A stretch of 64,000 nucleotides of DNA from Evernia prunastri (taxonomy: Eukaryota; Ascomycota; Lecanoromycetes; Lecanorales; Parmeliaceae): contig NKYR01000056.1 of the NCBI GenBank assembly GCA_003184365.1, positions 62,001-126,000 of the forward strand, given 5' to 3'. The notes under the pieces were generated by a model. The model did no database searches. It saw only the letters and a program-made list of their open reading frames with translations, and had not been told where the DNA came from. Positions 12,485 to 24,429 of this stretch are shown piece by piece (position 1 is the first letter of the stretch; each line of letters begins with the position of its first letter). A program made the translations under genes and the position numbers.

Positions 12485-12570
12485 GCGCCATTAGGAATCG
12501 AACCTAATACAAACTAAATACCTCCAGACCACAATATCTACGTTCGACAAGACCAATATACCACACGTGT
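12485..12570 (-). pseudogene. degenerate tRNA-like sequence
   Basis: On the minus strand a perfect B box (GGTTCGATTCC, 12494-12504) sits inside a clean T-stem (TTAGG/CCTAA). An A-box-like TGGTATATTGG lies at 12553-12563. The A-to-B spacing of about 59 nt would suit a Leu or Ser tRNA with a long variable arm. However, the 3' side TGGCGCT has no matching 5' strand upstream of the A box, and the anticodon stem is poor. It is best read as a tRNA fossil rather than a working gene, and the anticodon cannot be assigned. Confidence 0.4.
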
Positions 12571-12733
12571 CATGGTGTCTGCTCTTCTCTTTTCTTTCCG
12601 CTCACTCAATCCCCACATCTTACAGCTTCCAGCGATGCATTCTATTCACACCTGTAGCCGAACTCCGAGATTACTGGGTCCCCAATTCTGCTCCCTTTAT
12701 TCGACCGCTGTTATTGGAGCAGCCGTCAAGGCC

Positions 12734-13325
12734 ATGGCCTCTTCTAACACAATTGTGCTAATCAGCGGCACGAACCAAAGCATCGGCCTTGACAGTCGCC
12801 GCGGAAACCCCTTAATAGCATATTGTTGTGGCATGCCTTTGCTTAAATAAGGGTGAAGCTGCGGCCTCTTCTTTCCCTAGGCTTTAGAGCCTTGACATCA
12901 GCTCTGACTCTTCCATCTCCAACGCCTTCGCCACAGCGGAAGAGAAGTCTGGCCATCTGGATGTCCTTATAAATAATGCAGGTATTTCGAACTGAGCTTT
13001 ACCCGAGGGTCTGACAGCCCGCCATCGTTACGCACAGACCATGAACACCAACGCTATCAAAGCAGCCCGACTCACCGAGACTCTCGTCCCTCTTCTTCGT
13101 AAATCGCCGCACGCACTCATTATCTTTAAAACCTCGGAGCTAGGTGTTATAGACGACTCCATCTATCCCGCCTTCCAGTACTATGGTCTCGACCATCCGG
13201 AGTACATGTCTTCGAAGGCTGCTACGAACATGATCATGACGAATGGGGCGAAGCTGAAGGCAGAAGGCTTCAAGGTTTCTGTGTGGTGGTCCCGGGCTGA
13301 GTGTCCTGGGACTGAGTGGAGGTAG
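12734..13325 (+). pseudogene. decayed short-chain dehydrogenase/reductase
   Basis: Pieces of a Rossmann-fold SDR appear in order. They are TIVLISGTNQSIGL (glycine-rich cofactor loop) from an ATG at 12734, LDISSDSSISNAF and HLDVLINNAG (about 12890-12982), then after an intron TMNTNAIKAARLTETLVPLL and the active-site EYMSSKAATN (Tyr-x3-Lys). The segment joining the glycine loop to LDIS is missing or scrambled (stops near 12840-12890). After FKVSV the expected 'PG...T' region appears only in another frame (CGGPGLSVLGL) and the original frame stops at 13325. At least one deletion and one frameshift are needed to explain this, so I call it a pseudogene. A highly modified gene is possible but less likely. 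Confidence 0.6.
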
Positions 13326-13798
13326 AGAAAGTACGCATACTTGGAAGTATTCTTCCTTAACCTTATCTTGTACCAGATCTTGATCCACAAGGCGTATTTT
13401 GGGAGCAAAGCGTCTTTCTGCTCCTGAGACATTTCTATTTGTCCAAAGTTTGGCCTTGGAATAAGAATACTGGCTCTGCAGAGTACGTAGACAATCCTGG
13501 CGTTGGTGCTTTGAATGCTTACCGATTGGCAACGGCAGGCAAGGATCGAGAAACGGAACATTCACAAATAAAGAGAGATCATTGCCGTGGTAGAAAGGTT
13601 CCGGTATCAGGTGGATTATATCCTTCGACCTACGACCTAGCATCCAAGTTAGACTCCCGTGAAAAAGATGACATGGACGAATAGGTAGCAGTCTCACCTT
13701 TGCGTGGTGGACACGAGTTTGTGCCTCACATCCACACCTCATGCGGTGCAAAGGCAGATTCTGAGTAATCCAACAAGGTCATAAGATGTGTAAACTTT
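13326..13798. other. intergenic, no gene supported
   Basis: A 203-codon minus-strand frame (13140-13751) crosses this region but overlaps the dehydrogenase remnant and shows no family signature. I leave the region unassigned. Confidence 0.5.
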
Positions 13799-14292
13799 TC
13801 AAGCTTCGCCCTTCGTAAACCCCATTTGAACTTTCCACCAACGCAAGACCTCGCACTCGCCCAGATTATGGGCCAACGCTTTCGTCGAGTGGAACTCCTT
13901 TACATCGCCGTTCTTGACCAACAACCGCCCTTGTTCCACAGATTCCAAGGACAGAAGCTTGTAGTCTTTATACCTCAACCGCTATTTCCGTAGAATCGTC
14001 ACGTTAGAAGTATGCCAGATATAGCGACTTCTATTCAGACTCGCGCATTGAACGACGAAAGCGGGGAACATCTCACCTTGACATTCCCAACCCACTCCTT
14101 CAAGTCTTCTTCCGCTTTGTCTCCATTGCACTCCGCAATCATCAGGGCTGGCGGGTGAACTCCAGTTTTGAGATAGACAGCACAATTGCACTTCTTGGCC
14201 GCCTTGGCAATGGCAGTTATCTTTTTGCGCGATGTCATGTGGTGTGTCAAGATTAAGGCGCGAAAAGTGACCATAATTAAGAGCTCTACCAT
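13799..14292 (-). CDS. small protein with RWDD2/DUF1115 (Prp3 C-terminal-like) domain
   Basis: From ATG 14292 the frame reads MVELLIMVTFRALILTHHMTS, then RKKITAIAKAAKKCNCAVYL, KTGVHPPALMIAE and LKEWVGNVK. An intron (about 13986-14080) leads to RLRYKDYKLLSLESVE, and the frame ends at 13799 after VLRWWKVQMGFTKGEA. The pattern of an aromatic/Leu strand with HH, then (R/K)K-x-I, then a 'G-x-P-A-x-M-I-x-E' strand matches the DUF1115 fold found at the C-terminus of RWDD2 and Prp3 proteins. The N-terminal RWD domain found in animal RWDD2 is absent. The product is about 130 residues. Cellular role is unknown. Confidence 0.68.
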
Positions 14293-14715
14293 TACTTTTC
14301 GAGCAGCAAAACGTTCTCTGAAGGAGACTTGGTGTGTCGACGCTAGAAGAGAACACGTGGTGTATGTGAATTCATCGTGTTGTTGGAGTCTAGGTCACAC
14401 ATCTTTTAAGTCCCCAGCGAATTCGTTGGAAGACTTATACAGTAAGGCATTGAACGATCGGTCCATGTTGATTTGCAACGAGCTAATCGGTAGTACTTAA
14501 TGCATTTTTGAACAAATGTCGCTCAACTCTAAGCTCTATAAAGACTATCACCGCCATTTAAATAGTTTCGTCGACAGCGTCAACGTGGTATCATAAAATC
14601 AACCCCTCCGCGTCCGCACGCCTGATCCAAACCGGACATATGCACAAGGTCGCTACGCTAAAATCGCTTCAGGAATCCAAGAGGAAGTAGTCCCGGCAAC
14701 CTTGATCTCATGCTC
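14293..14715. other. intergenic, no gene seen
   Basis: This holds the upstream region of the DUF1115 gene and the 3' side of the YTP1-like gene. No conserved frame or RNA signal is visible. Confidence 0.55.
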
Positions 14716-16617
14716 TTAGGTGCCACTAGTCGAAACGCCGGCTATGTGGAGCGCCTGCCTACGTCGCACCGCCCACCCTTTGACCGCAAGGACAACAATG
14801 GCCCAAGCCATCAGCATGGACGTAAATCCCATGGTTACAGTGAAAGGGAACATAGCGTGCAGGTTGCGATGCTCCATAGCCGCAACGGTATCTTTGTTGC
14901 TGGCCATGAATATCAGACCACCCGATATGAGGCAGAAGGAGCTAATTATCTCGGAAGGCGGGCGTGATGGCAGATATGACGATGGTGGGGCCACATATTG
15001 TAGGAGGTAGGTGACCGCACGTGCCAGTGCGAATCCGACAAACAGGGTGCCCCACTGCTTGTGGATCATTGTCGATACCATTGACGCTTGGTGATGGGAG
15101 CTCATCATCAAACCTAAAAGGAGAATGATGAGGCCTGGGAAGGGATTCATGGAAAAAGGGTACGTTTTTGGCGCATTCGAAAGCTCTTTATTAGATTCCG
15201 CAGCGGGGGAAATCAAAATTGCCGTGTTGAGCAGGTCGCGAATCCGTGTCGACTCGACAAGCATACCGCAAAGACCACCACCGAAGAACATGATCGTGAT
15301 TGAAACATGCTCTAAATCTTGCGCACTCCAAGCGGCCCCCCATGCAGCAAGATGTTCCAGGAAGACGTTCGATGCTCCGTAGAGGAAGATAACGAAAGAC
15401 TCGACGAACTCTGCAGACGGCATCGCAGCCTTGCGCCGGCTGACAACTCCGACAGGCGGCCGAATGTTCCATGCCCAGCCCATTTCGCCGAAGCAGCCCA
15501 TCCACCGTCCCAGGGTGAGGAGACCATACCAAAAGAATATTCCACCCTTAACGGTATGTGCAAGGCCATTGAACACATTGTTGCCGCGCTGAATGGAACG
15601 TCAGCTGTGGTGGCTCCGAGGGTGAGAAGATTGATCATAACTTACAAACACGCCCCCATAGACCACTACACCGGACACAATAGCGGCGAACCCAAGTAGC
15701 AGGATCACGCAATCGATGACTTTGTACGCAGCAACTAAACCTTTCGTTGTTCGCTGAGACATCCTGGCGGCTAAACGGGATGCAATGCACTGCGCTTTTG
15801 AGTTGCCTAAGAAACCTTGCTTTTCCATATACTTTGCATCCGTATCTGCATCCTGGTTTTGGTACTCGAGCAACTTTTGTTGTTCTTCCTCTTCGTGGTC
15901 GTGGATTGACGAGATAGACTGGCTGCGGGAGGCTTCTGATGCTGTGAAATGACCACTATCACGGGAATAGCGATACTCGTCCGTGGAGTAAGTTGCCTGA
16001 TGATGTTGCGCCAAGGCTTCGGTCGATATGGGCAAGAATGCATCCTGTTTCTCAGCATCGACTTCTTGAGATTCCTTAAGTTTGACGGCCAATCTGACAA
16101 TTCCAATTATGCACTGCGCCACGACGATCCAGGTCACGATCCAGCCAAGCTTGTTGTGGGCATTATTCTCGTATAAGTCAGGCGTTTTGGCGCTGTAGAT
16201 GGTCCCAATCAACAGACCGACTGAGTGCAATCCTAAGAAAGATAGCTGAACGGCGAGAGCGAGCCGCGACCGTGCAACACTTAGCATTACGCCTACAGTA
16301 CAACGATTAGCGGAAGAAAAGAGCCGCTGCATGGAGATGTGCTTACCAATAGGCAGGACAAAAAACCACGCAATGGTCATGAGGACGATATGTCCCAGCA
16401 TAAGACCGCGCAGAGCTGGATAGGTAAAGTAGCTCTGCGGCGACGCGCCCCCCGAAGTCATGCTTGCAGCTGACACGGAATTTGGCGCAGACTCCACGTT
16501 GGCCGGTTCATCTGCATGGTCACCTGCATGACCATCATGGTCATGAGCGAGAACGACAGAGAGTGTTGCTAGCAGTAAAGTGACGCCAATGAGTCGAGAA
16601 TTGGATGTATGTACCAT
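14716..16617 (-). CDS. YTP1: YTP1-like multi-pass membrane protein
   Basis: ATG at 16617 gives MVHTSNSRLIGVTLLLATLSVVLA, a signal peptide ending just before a His/Asp-rich stretch (HDHDGHAGDHAD) that may bind metal. Next come a DUF2427-type segment (TYPALRGLMLGHIVLMTIAW, LALAVQLSFLGLHSVGLL), a charged cytosolic linker, then the Ytp1 domain (FNGLAHTVKGGIFFWYGL, LGRWMGCFGEMGWAWN) with further membrane helices to the stop at 14716. It resembles yeast Ytp1, whose biochemical function is not known. Two introns are supported: one of 54 nt after VLPI (in frame and stop-free) and one joining GGVF to RGNNVFNG with acceptor at CAG before 15591. Product about 600 residues. Confidence 0.88.
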
Positions 16618-18199
16618 GAGGAAGCCTTGTTCCAAGTTGGGGGGTATGGTTGGTATGGTTGTTTTGTCCGCGATTCACTGCTATTCATTGAACGAAGGGG
16701 CTAGAGCTTGTGCGAATGGGAAGTTGGGGATGAGAGGATGAGGTGACGAGGATGATGAGGATGAAAGTGAAAGGATAAAGTGAGGAAAAAGAAGGCGTAT
16801 TGGATATTTGAAGAAGTTAAGAATGGAGGAGGAGTTGAGGAATGGAATGAATATTGTATGAGGGAGGAAGAGTCAGAAGAGTTAGAAGAGTCAGAAGAGT
16901 CAGAAGGTAAAGAAGGTGATAGGAGAAGAGGATGGAGGATGGAGGATGGCGGATGGTGTGATGACATTATTGTTGTTACCTGAGCGTTGAATATGTCAGC
17001 GACGGCCGACATACCTACCGGCACCGATGTTCGGAAGCTTTCCTTCATTCTTTCTACTCTCCTTGGTGCTTTGGGTGCCTTTCTTGTTGATTATTGCTGA
17101 TTACCTTATTGCTGCTGATTATTAAGTTGTGATGTAATAATAAGCATGCGGAGTTAAGCGAAGGTAAAGGTACGTACGTACCTAAGGTCGTAGAAAGTCG
17201 GTCTTGGAAAAGGATGGAAATGTTTGGGTATCTCCAATCAATAATTACCCGATTTCAAAGGAATACGGTAGTGTCAATTTAGGAACATACAGTAGAGTAA
17301 GTACTCTATTACTCCGTCCACTCCGTACTCGAAAGACAATCCCGAGGGTCCGAGGGTCAGCGACAGACTGAAGTACCTACTCGAGGTAAAGTATCTCTCA
17401 CCCTGTCACCCAGGCCTTTCGCCTTTCCTTCGGCCGGAGTAGACATCCGAAGCATAGTTACGGAGTACGGAGTAAGTGAGTAAGTAAAGTTAATAATTGT
17501 GAACATAAAATAAAATAAATAAGACCCTTGTTCAACGGAGCACCTTCCGACGTCTCACGAGTCACAGGAAACTGCAACCAATTAAGGTTTTAAGGTACTC
17601 TAGCTAGTGTATTTAGGGCACTTTAGGTACCTTCTGACAGGCTCCACGCAGACATATTTGTATTATTTGATTTTGGCCGGCAAGTTTCGGACATCGGCCT
17701 TTCAGTTACGCCTTCCTTTCGCCGTGCTTTCTTTGCAAACATAAAGTATAAAGTACCTGGGTAGGTATATCAAGTGTGAAAATGGCGTGTGTAACTCCAA
17801 ACGTACCTTATACTAGTACTTTATGATTACCACCGTCATACAGCACGTGAGCGGTCCGTGCCACTACTGTTAACGTAAGGTAAGGTAAGGTAGTATGCGC
17901 CTGAGGTTCTCATGATCTACCCCCCTCTTACACGTCAACTGCTTATCTATCTCCGTCCGCTGCCGAAGTAGTCAGCAACAATAGAAAGGCTAAAGGAACC
18001 AGACGACCTTAGTTTACTTTCGTGCATCATGTGAGACTGTTTTGGCAAGCCTCCAAATCAGCTGACAAGTTTAATAACAAGCCCTTGAACAACAAGGATC
18101 AATATTAATGCCAGTTCTACTACATTCGCGCTCTAGGGCATACGGTCCTCGCCGTGGCGGCACAGCTACACGCAATAATAGAGAACCCTCGGGCACCAT
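16618..18199. other. long intergenic region with purine-rich strand bias and AAGGTA/TACCTA motifs
   Basis: The YTP1-like gene and EFM5 lie on the same strand here. 16730-16960 is GA-rich on the plus strand (GAAGAG/GATGA repeats). The minus-strand frame there is an artefact of composition. 17150-17900 carries many AAGGTA/TACCT repeats (for example GTAAGG repeats at 17876-17892) and CTCCGTACTC/GGAGTACGGAG palindromic pieces near 17310-17335 and 17460-17475. These are probably leader and promoter sequence; no gene was found. Confidence 0.6.
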
Positions 18200-19287
18200 C
18201 TATGCTTCCCTTCGCCATGACCATGCCTCGCTTTCAAAATTTGTGTAGCACCGGAAATCATTGCTGAGTCGATTCTGAGCATGCTGAGGATCAAATGTGG
18301 TCGCTATGATTCCAGGGTACAGCTTGAGAACAAGCGTCTCCATCCTCTCCCCAGTGCAGATAATGATTCTTGGGCTAAGTACTCCGGCATTTGGTAACGC
18401 AGGTTTGGACAGCCAGCGAACTGTCATGGCGGCTGTCACCCATGCTGTCAGCCCATCATCCCGTTGCGCTGTTATTGCACGCTTTACCTTTCGTTTGACA
18501 ATCCGGACTTAAGAATGGAGGATCGCAGAGTATGCTGTCATACTTGCCCTTCATGTCGCCTAGCAAGCACTGTTAGATGCTGACTGCTAATCGATGGACA
18601 AGATTGTTTGTCGACCAACCGGGAAGCGCTAAAGGATGTTCAAAGTCATAATGTATATACTCTTGGAAGACATCAAATCGATCGTCGAATTCCAGAAGGC
18701 AGATACTCGAGACATGATATGTGCCAGAAGCCTGACGTGGTTCAGCCAGAGACAAACAACAGATGGGAAACCCGGGATTTCATTCTACAATCAAGTTTTT
18801 GAGCTGCACAAACACACTCGGCGCAGAGATCTATACACATTTCGAGTTAGCGTTGTTTCTTCGAGCGGAAACCTGGAGTTGCAACCCAGGTCTTGGAGGT
18901 ATAAAGATGTTTTGGCTCCTGACACATGTCTTGTGACTCAACGTCAATACCAAATAGAAAGGATCATTTCCGAGATGAACACACAATACAAATGTTGGGG
19001 GCAGCGCCCGTAGAATCCTGGAGAAGTTGTTTTGCAAGGATAGTCGCTGTTTCATCGGTATACTGAGTATGTTAGACTACAGAGGAGAGTTCTAGAAATC
19101 TGAGACATACCCAGAATTGACTTGCATTCCAGTCTTCTGAAAACATGTCCATACTCCATTGGGCTTGAAAAGTCTTTTGCTCAATATCGTCTTTCAGGTC
19201 TTGAAAGCGCTTTTCTCTGGAGTCTCTTTCTAGATAGAACTCCTGCAAGGCCGCAAGACTATCATCGGGAAGCTTCCTAGCTTTCAT
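18200..19287 (-). CDS. EFM5: EFM5-like protein-lysine methyltransferase of elongation factor 1A
   Basis: No single frame shows this gene; six exons rebuild it. Exon 1 (ATG 19287) gives LPDDSLAALQEFYLERDSR and MDMFSEDWNASQFW. Exon 2 starts YTDETATILAKQLLQ. A short exon gives ISAPSVFVQLKNLI. The next gives ICLLEFDDRFDVFQEY and YDFEHPLALPG. Then comes KYDSILCDPPFLSPDCQTK, with the (D/N)PP(F/Y) active-site motif. The last exon gives AAMTVRWLSKP, IIICTGERMETLVLKLY and a stop at 18200. Yeast Efm5 trimethylates eEF1A at Lys79, and all its conserved blocks are present in order. The motif suggests a live enzyme. An extra upstream exon is possible because the family often has a short acidic start. The 511 bp to RBD2 form a divergent promoter. 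Confidence 0.88.
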
Positions 19288-19797
19288 TAGCAAGCTAGTT
19301 CAATTAGACTTTTGAGATACATAAGCCTGGCAAACAAAGGAGGCACGTTGGCACTGAATACGCCCATAATCAAGTTCGAGGGGATGCTAACAATCGCTCG
19401 TCATCATCTGGTTCAGTTCTGCTCATGGCAAGGCAGTACCACAGCAGTCTCTTGGAGTCCAGGTTTCGCAGGAAAGAAAATTGGACGTAAAAAGACCGAC
19501 CTCGTGCAACACAATTTGGGACAGAGCCTAGTTCGATTTGGTGATTGGATTAACGCGGCTATTTAGGGTTGCGGGTAAGGCGATAAGGCTGGTGCTCCGA
19601 CATGAGGCTCGTGTGCTACCGCAGCGGAGAAGCCAGAAGTCATAAAGCTTGCCTTTTTATTGAGCTACACTGTACGAATGAATCAGAATGTATTATATTC
19701 TAGGGCACGTCAAAATTAAAAACTGTCAAATTCCAGATATACCATCGATGCAAAGATAGCGGATCTGGCTGCGCATCCCCCGGCCGAGCTTCGTAAC
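19288..19797. promoter_or_regulatory. divergent promoter region of EFM5 and RBD2
   Basis: The two start codons face away from each other across 510 bp. No other frame is convincing, and no specific factor site can be named. Confidence 0.45.
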
Positions 19798-20988
19798 ATG
19801 GCGCCTACTCTTCCTCAATTCAATCCTGCCAGGCTGCGGTCCTATGTCTTCCGTATCCCACTTTTCACACGTATCATTTTACTTCTGATTGTACTTTTTT
19901 GGTTGCTAGAATTTCAAAACGCCTGGGACATTGCCCAATGGGGGGCGTTGGTGCCATTGGAAGTCAATTTAGGCACAAGTACGTCTGCGAATGGTAGCAC
20001 CTAGGAGGCGTCTCAGCAATGATGAGGGATTAGAAGTGATAAAGGACTGGTCAGACAGTCAAGCTGATCTGACATTGTTTCCCAGTGTACCGGCTGAACA
20101 CGTATCCTTTGATCCACTTAGGCTTCCTTCATGCCCTCTTCAATACTCTGGCGCTTGCTCCACTCCTGGAAAGATTTGAAGCGGATCACGGCACTCTACT
20201 CACAGCAGCGATGTTCGTCGGACGTATGTACAGATGACAGTGTCCAAAGGAGTTCCCGGTTAACTGGTCATTTGTCGCTAGCATTGTCCACTCTCCCTGC
20301 GGCTGGTTATCTGTTGATCGAACGTGGGATTTTGAGGGGAAACACAGCGGTCATGGGGGCAAGGTTCGAAGAAGATGCCTTCACGCGAGTTGTAAAGGCT
20401 ATCGATGAAGATACTAACACCATGCACAGTGTCTGGGTTTTTGTACTCCTCGGCGCAGAGGGCATCAAAGCATTCAGGGCAAACCCGTACTTTGCGTGCG
20501 CCCACTCACATCCTTCCTTACGATTACTCCAGCTGACATGCATACGCAAGCATCGGCACAAGTCGGATACCAACCTGGACTACTCCACTCCTGGCACTCA
20601 TTTTTGTCACCGCACTCATACCTAATACGTCCTTTCTCGGCCATCTTTGCAGTCTTGGCATCGGCTATATCTGTTAGTGATCTCTCTTCACAATGCATTC
20701 TTTCTAAATCACCATTCTTGTGGGAGACGCCGCGTTACCCCTTGAAATCACTAACGATTGTATTGTGCAACAGATGGTCTAGGCTATCTCAAGATCCTTG
20801 CACCTCCTGAAAAGGTACTTCGTTGGATCGAGGGCAAATTAAATCTCCTCGGTCGCCTCCCGCATTATGTCTCTATGGACCAGAAAACATATGGAAGATA
20901 TGGGGTACTGCCTACTACGAACGCACCCAGCATGGACGGCGCAGGCGAGGGCTCATACATGGGATCCACGGAAAGGCTGGGTCCATAG
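19798..20988 (+). CDS. RBD2: rhomboid intramembrane serine protease, RBD2 type
   Basis: ATG 19798 begins MAPTLPQFNPARLRSYVFR, then a first membrane helix and WGALVPLEVNLGT. After splicing: MYRLNTYPLIHLGFLHALFN (rhomboid H-x4-H-x3-N box), LLERFEADHGTLLTAAMFVG, PAAGYLLIERGILRGNTAV, then MGASVWVFVLLGAEG, where Ser of GAS is the predicted nucleophile. A later exon gives IPNTSFLGHLCSLGIGYIYG, where His is the predicted partner. The C-terminal tail ends at 20988. Catalytic Ser and His are both present, so an active protease is likely. Fission yeast Rbd2 acts in Golgi processing of the SREBP factor Sre1, which is the nearest functional guide. There are five introns; the exon 4/5 border near 20495-20550 is the least certain. 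Confidence 0.88.
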
Positions 20989-22070
20989 CTTCTCACTCTA
21001 GCCACCGAGCGGCATTGTTCAAGTAAGAACGTATCATCGTTATTAACGTCGAAGGTCCTGTTGTCCAATTCGAGTGTCCAAAGTAACGGAATATAGTCTA
21101 TCTTCATGACCTTACTCATTGTCTTCGGGCTGTCCCGCCCTCTATGTGGACCGTTTCTAGAATGAAATAGCTGTAATAGTGGGCTTGTATGACACTCCTC
21201 TTTATCAAGCGCCGTATTCTGGCGGCCTTGAAAGTCCTGAGACCTGAAGTCACTGTGGAAACTTTGCGTTCATACCATCTGCGACTCAAAGCGTGCATTT
21301 TCTGTAGGGATGTCCTGTCCGTTTCGTCTTCTGAGTGCTCAAATGCCTGCTTAGACATGGCAAAGGAGGATTTCGAGGGGGAAAGCTGGGTAGAAGTGTT
21401 GGCATGGATTCGACGATTTTGAATTTTCTCGTCTATCCAAAGTCTTCGTGAGCAGCTCATGGCATTGCAACGATGAGTGCTTGTCCTTCTCTTTTTCCAC
21501 TTAAAAGATCCATCCACCTTATTTACGAATGGAGAGGTGGAATGATCCTTTGAAAAAAGGATTCCCCCAATAATGCAGTAATTGTCAAAAGACGCGGAGC
21601 AAAAGAGTCATGGCTAGATGCTTTTGCGAAGTCTACGACAGAACTGACCAAAACCAAACCAATTAACATCGAACATGCCCTGGCGTGTCAACATCGACCA
21701 TGCGTATGAAAATTGCACGCCGTGTACTTGTAAAGTATACTCTACTCTAGGATTGCGACAAAATGCATACGAGTTCAAGTTGTCAGAAGCCTTGTTGGTG
21801 ACATGCTTCTGTAAGTACATAACGTCAAATGAAATTTTGATGGGGTTGAATTGATACCCTCTCCTCGCCGAGCTTGTCTCCTTGTTCGCTGGTGGTATTT
21901 AATTGTATTGAGCGTGGTGGAGCGCATCAACCGGTTTCTCGGCAACTTTTTAGCTCCATCAGCTTTTATTACGACTATGGACATTCACTCTTGAATTGAG
22001 ACAGCGATGCTCCTACATGGCATTAATATGTTAGTCGTTGAAAGTTCCCCCGTGTATGCTGTATATACTA
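20989..22070. other. intergenic, no gene supported
   Basis: A 133-codon minus-strand frame (21116-21517) is rich in basic residues and matches no known family. An overlapping plus-strand frame (21189-21422) is no better. The last 100 bp are the GAA1 promoter and leader. Confidence 0.5.
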
Positions 22071-24031
22071 ATGACCTTAGAAGCTCCAACCATTTTGGCA
22101 TTGCGACGAGATCCGCGCCTCCTGAAGCTTCCCCCATACCTCTCAGCTTTATGCATTTTCATAGGCGTAATCTGGCTCTGCCTGCTTCCTCTCAACGAAT
22201 ACTCAAGACACACATACATTTCAGAGAATGCTCTCCTCCCGGGCCAGGTGCACACATACTTTGGCGGGAGCGAACAGAACGTCTTCAACGCTTATAAGTA
22301 CGAAATTCAAGCCCTGGTTGGCAAGGACCAGGAAACGTACGTTTGCATGAATTCTGCTGGAATAATGTTGCTCTAATAGGCGACGGCAATTAGGATCTCT
22401 GAAAAGCTAAGCGAAATTTTCAAAACCGCTGGTTTGAGACCGGCGAAGCAGAAATACGAATACCACGCTGCAGGCAATATCTACAGTGGGGAGAATGTCT
22501 ATGCTATACTTCACGCACCTCGGGGAGACGCCACGGAAGCTATTGTGCTCGTCGCTGCCTGGACCAGCATGGACGGGGACTTCAACAAGAGCGGAGTGGC
22601 TCTCGCATTGGCATTGGCAAGATACTTCAAGCGGTGGTCTCTTTGGTCGAAAGACATCATTATCCTGATCACTGGCGATAGTAGAGCTGGACCTCAAGCT
22701 TGGGTCGACGCGTATCACGATGAGCACACATCTCCCCTTGTTGCTCCTTTGCCGTTAAAGAGTGGCGCACTGCAAGGTGTGGTGGTTGTCGATAATGCCC
22801 TCGACCATGGTTTCGAGTCCTTACACATTGTTTACGACGGAATCAACGGCCAATTGCCAAATCTTGACCTGTTTAACACTGCAGTCTCTATTGCCAGCGG
22901 GCAGTTGGGTATCGGTGTTTCTCTCCAGCGCATGTGGAAGCACAACGACAGCTATCAAGAGCGGTTACAGACAATGCTACGAGGCATGGTCCGCCAGGGG
23001 TTAGGTCACTCCTCCGGACCACACAGCAGCTTTATCCCTTATCATGTCGACGCTATCACATTGCAGGCCGTGGGCCATGGGTGGCAAGACGAAATGGCAA
23101 TGGGCAGATGCGTAGAAAGCATATTTCGAAGCCTCAATAACCTTCTCGAGCACTTCCACCAAAGCTTCTTTTTCTACTTGCTCATGCAGGCAGACCGTTT
23201 CGTCAGTATTGGCACTTATCTTCCAAGTGCTATGCTCGTGGCAGGCAATTTTACCATCATGGCAATCGCGTTGTGGATTCGCAGCGGACGACCGTCAGTA
23301 CCAAAGGTCGCAAGTACTATGCCCGAAAAGGAGAAACCGGAATTGGAGATGGTCCAAAAGGATGGCATGACAGCAATCACACCAAAGGAGAATTTGATGA
23401 TACTCGAACGCCAACTATTCTTGCCTGTGGCTCTAGTGGTATCGCTCCACTTCCTTGGCGTCATACCCCTTTATGTCTTCGTCAACTCATCTGAAAACGT
23501 AGGTCCTCAATTAATTTCTTGTTTTGCAGCACGGACTAATTTTTTCCGCAGGCACTTCCACGGTACTTTCTTGTCTTCACTTTCCTCAACTTCCTCCTAC
23601 CGACTGTCCTGGCGACCTCCATCCACCATCACACGCGTTTAACACCACAACATCATCTACTCCTCCAGTCGTTCTCGCTACTGGTTCTAGGTATTTTTCT
23701 CGCCACGCTTGCAACATTGAATTTTCCGCTTTCACTGTTCGTTGGGCTCTTGTCCACGCCTTTAAGTTTTACTGGGGACCCTTTTTCATTCTCTATTCAT
23801 GCTACGGACGTCTTTCCCTCGAATGCTCGGAAATACTTCTTGACCCTTGTATCGCAACTTCTATCCCCACCAGTGGTGGTATTGGTTGTATGCTCTATAT
23901 GGGGTGTTGACTTGGGCGAGGTACTAGCCGAGGCAGCGTTCGGCTGGCAGATCAACGGACTGTGGACCCAAGTTGTTGTCTGGTGTGTTTGGTGGCCGGC
24001 TTGGATGATTGGAGGTATTCTTATCAACTAG
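22071..24031 (+). CDS. GAA1: GPI transamidase subunit GAA1
   Basis: GAA1 is the membrane subunit of the ER complex that attaches GPI anchors to proteins. ATG 22071 gives MTLEAPTILALRRDPRLLKL, a basic N-terminus before the first membrane helix (YLSALCIFIGVIWLCLLPL). The lumenal M28-peptidase-like domain follows: NALLPGQVHTYFGG, ALVGKDQET|ISEKLSEIFKTAGL, NVYAILHAPRGDATEAIVLV, VDNALDHGFESL, DAITLQAVGHG. Then come several membrane helices. An intron after NSSEN rejoins at ALPRYFLVFTFLNFLLPTVL, giving the C-terminal helices and ending WWPAWMIGGILIN at 24031. Product about 600 residues, usual for the family. The window also holds a GPI-anchored GH72 enzyme, a likely substrate of this complex. Confidence 0.93.
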
Positions 24032-24429
24032 TATAGAGCGCTTTCTACAATGAAGAAGACATTGCGAGATATGCTGGAATCCCATTCATCTACAAATGTG
24101 CATGGTGGAACTCGTAAGTATTGATTGATACCTCGAATAGAAAAACTACCGCCCAGTTTGGGGCCAGATGCTAGTGCCTTGTGCTCTTGTAGCTGTTAAG
24201 AGCAATGAGTTTCAGTGATTCCTTTCGGTCTTATTGCATTGTGCCAGATGCATTCAATCATAGACGCTCAAACGCTTCGAGAAATGCTGCTGGTCGATTT
24301 GCCCAATTCTCCGTTGCTTTGATTCAAGCAGCCTAAACGATATCGCATTAGAACATTTCTTTTGGTATCAGATTGGAATAGTGAAACAGGTCCCAGGATT
24401 TCTTTCACTGCTAAAACAAGTCTCGCAAT

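Noticed and set aside
13140..13751. 203-codon minus-strand frame
   Set aside because: It overlaps the dehydrogenase remnant on the other strand and shows no family signature; a lineage-specific gene cannot be fully excluded.
16701..17048. 115-codon minus-strand frame rich in Ser and Pro
   Set aside because: It is a product of the GA/CT-biased repeat sequence upstream of the YTP1-like gene, with no domain and no splice support.
18200..19287. EFM5 as a pseudogene made of scattered fragments
   Set aside because: Six exons with proper splice sites join all conserved blocks, including the DPPF motif.
21116..21517. 133-codon minus-strand frame between RBD2 and GAA1
   Set aside because: No recognisable motif, no splice partners, and an equally good frame on the opposite strand.
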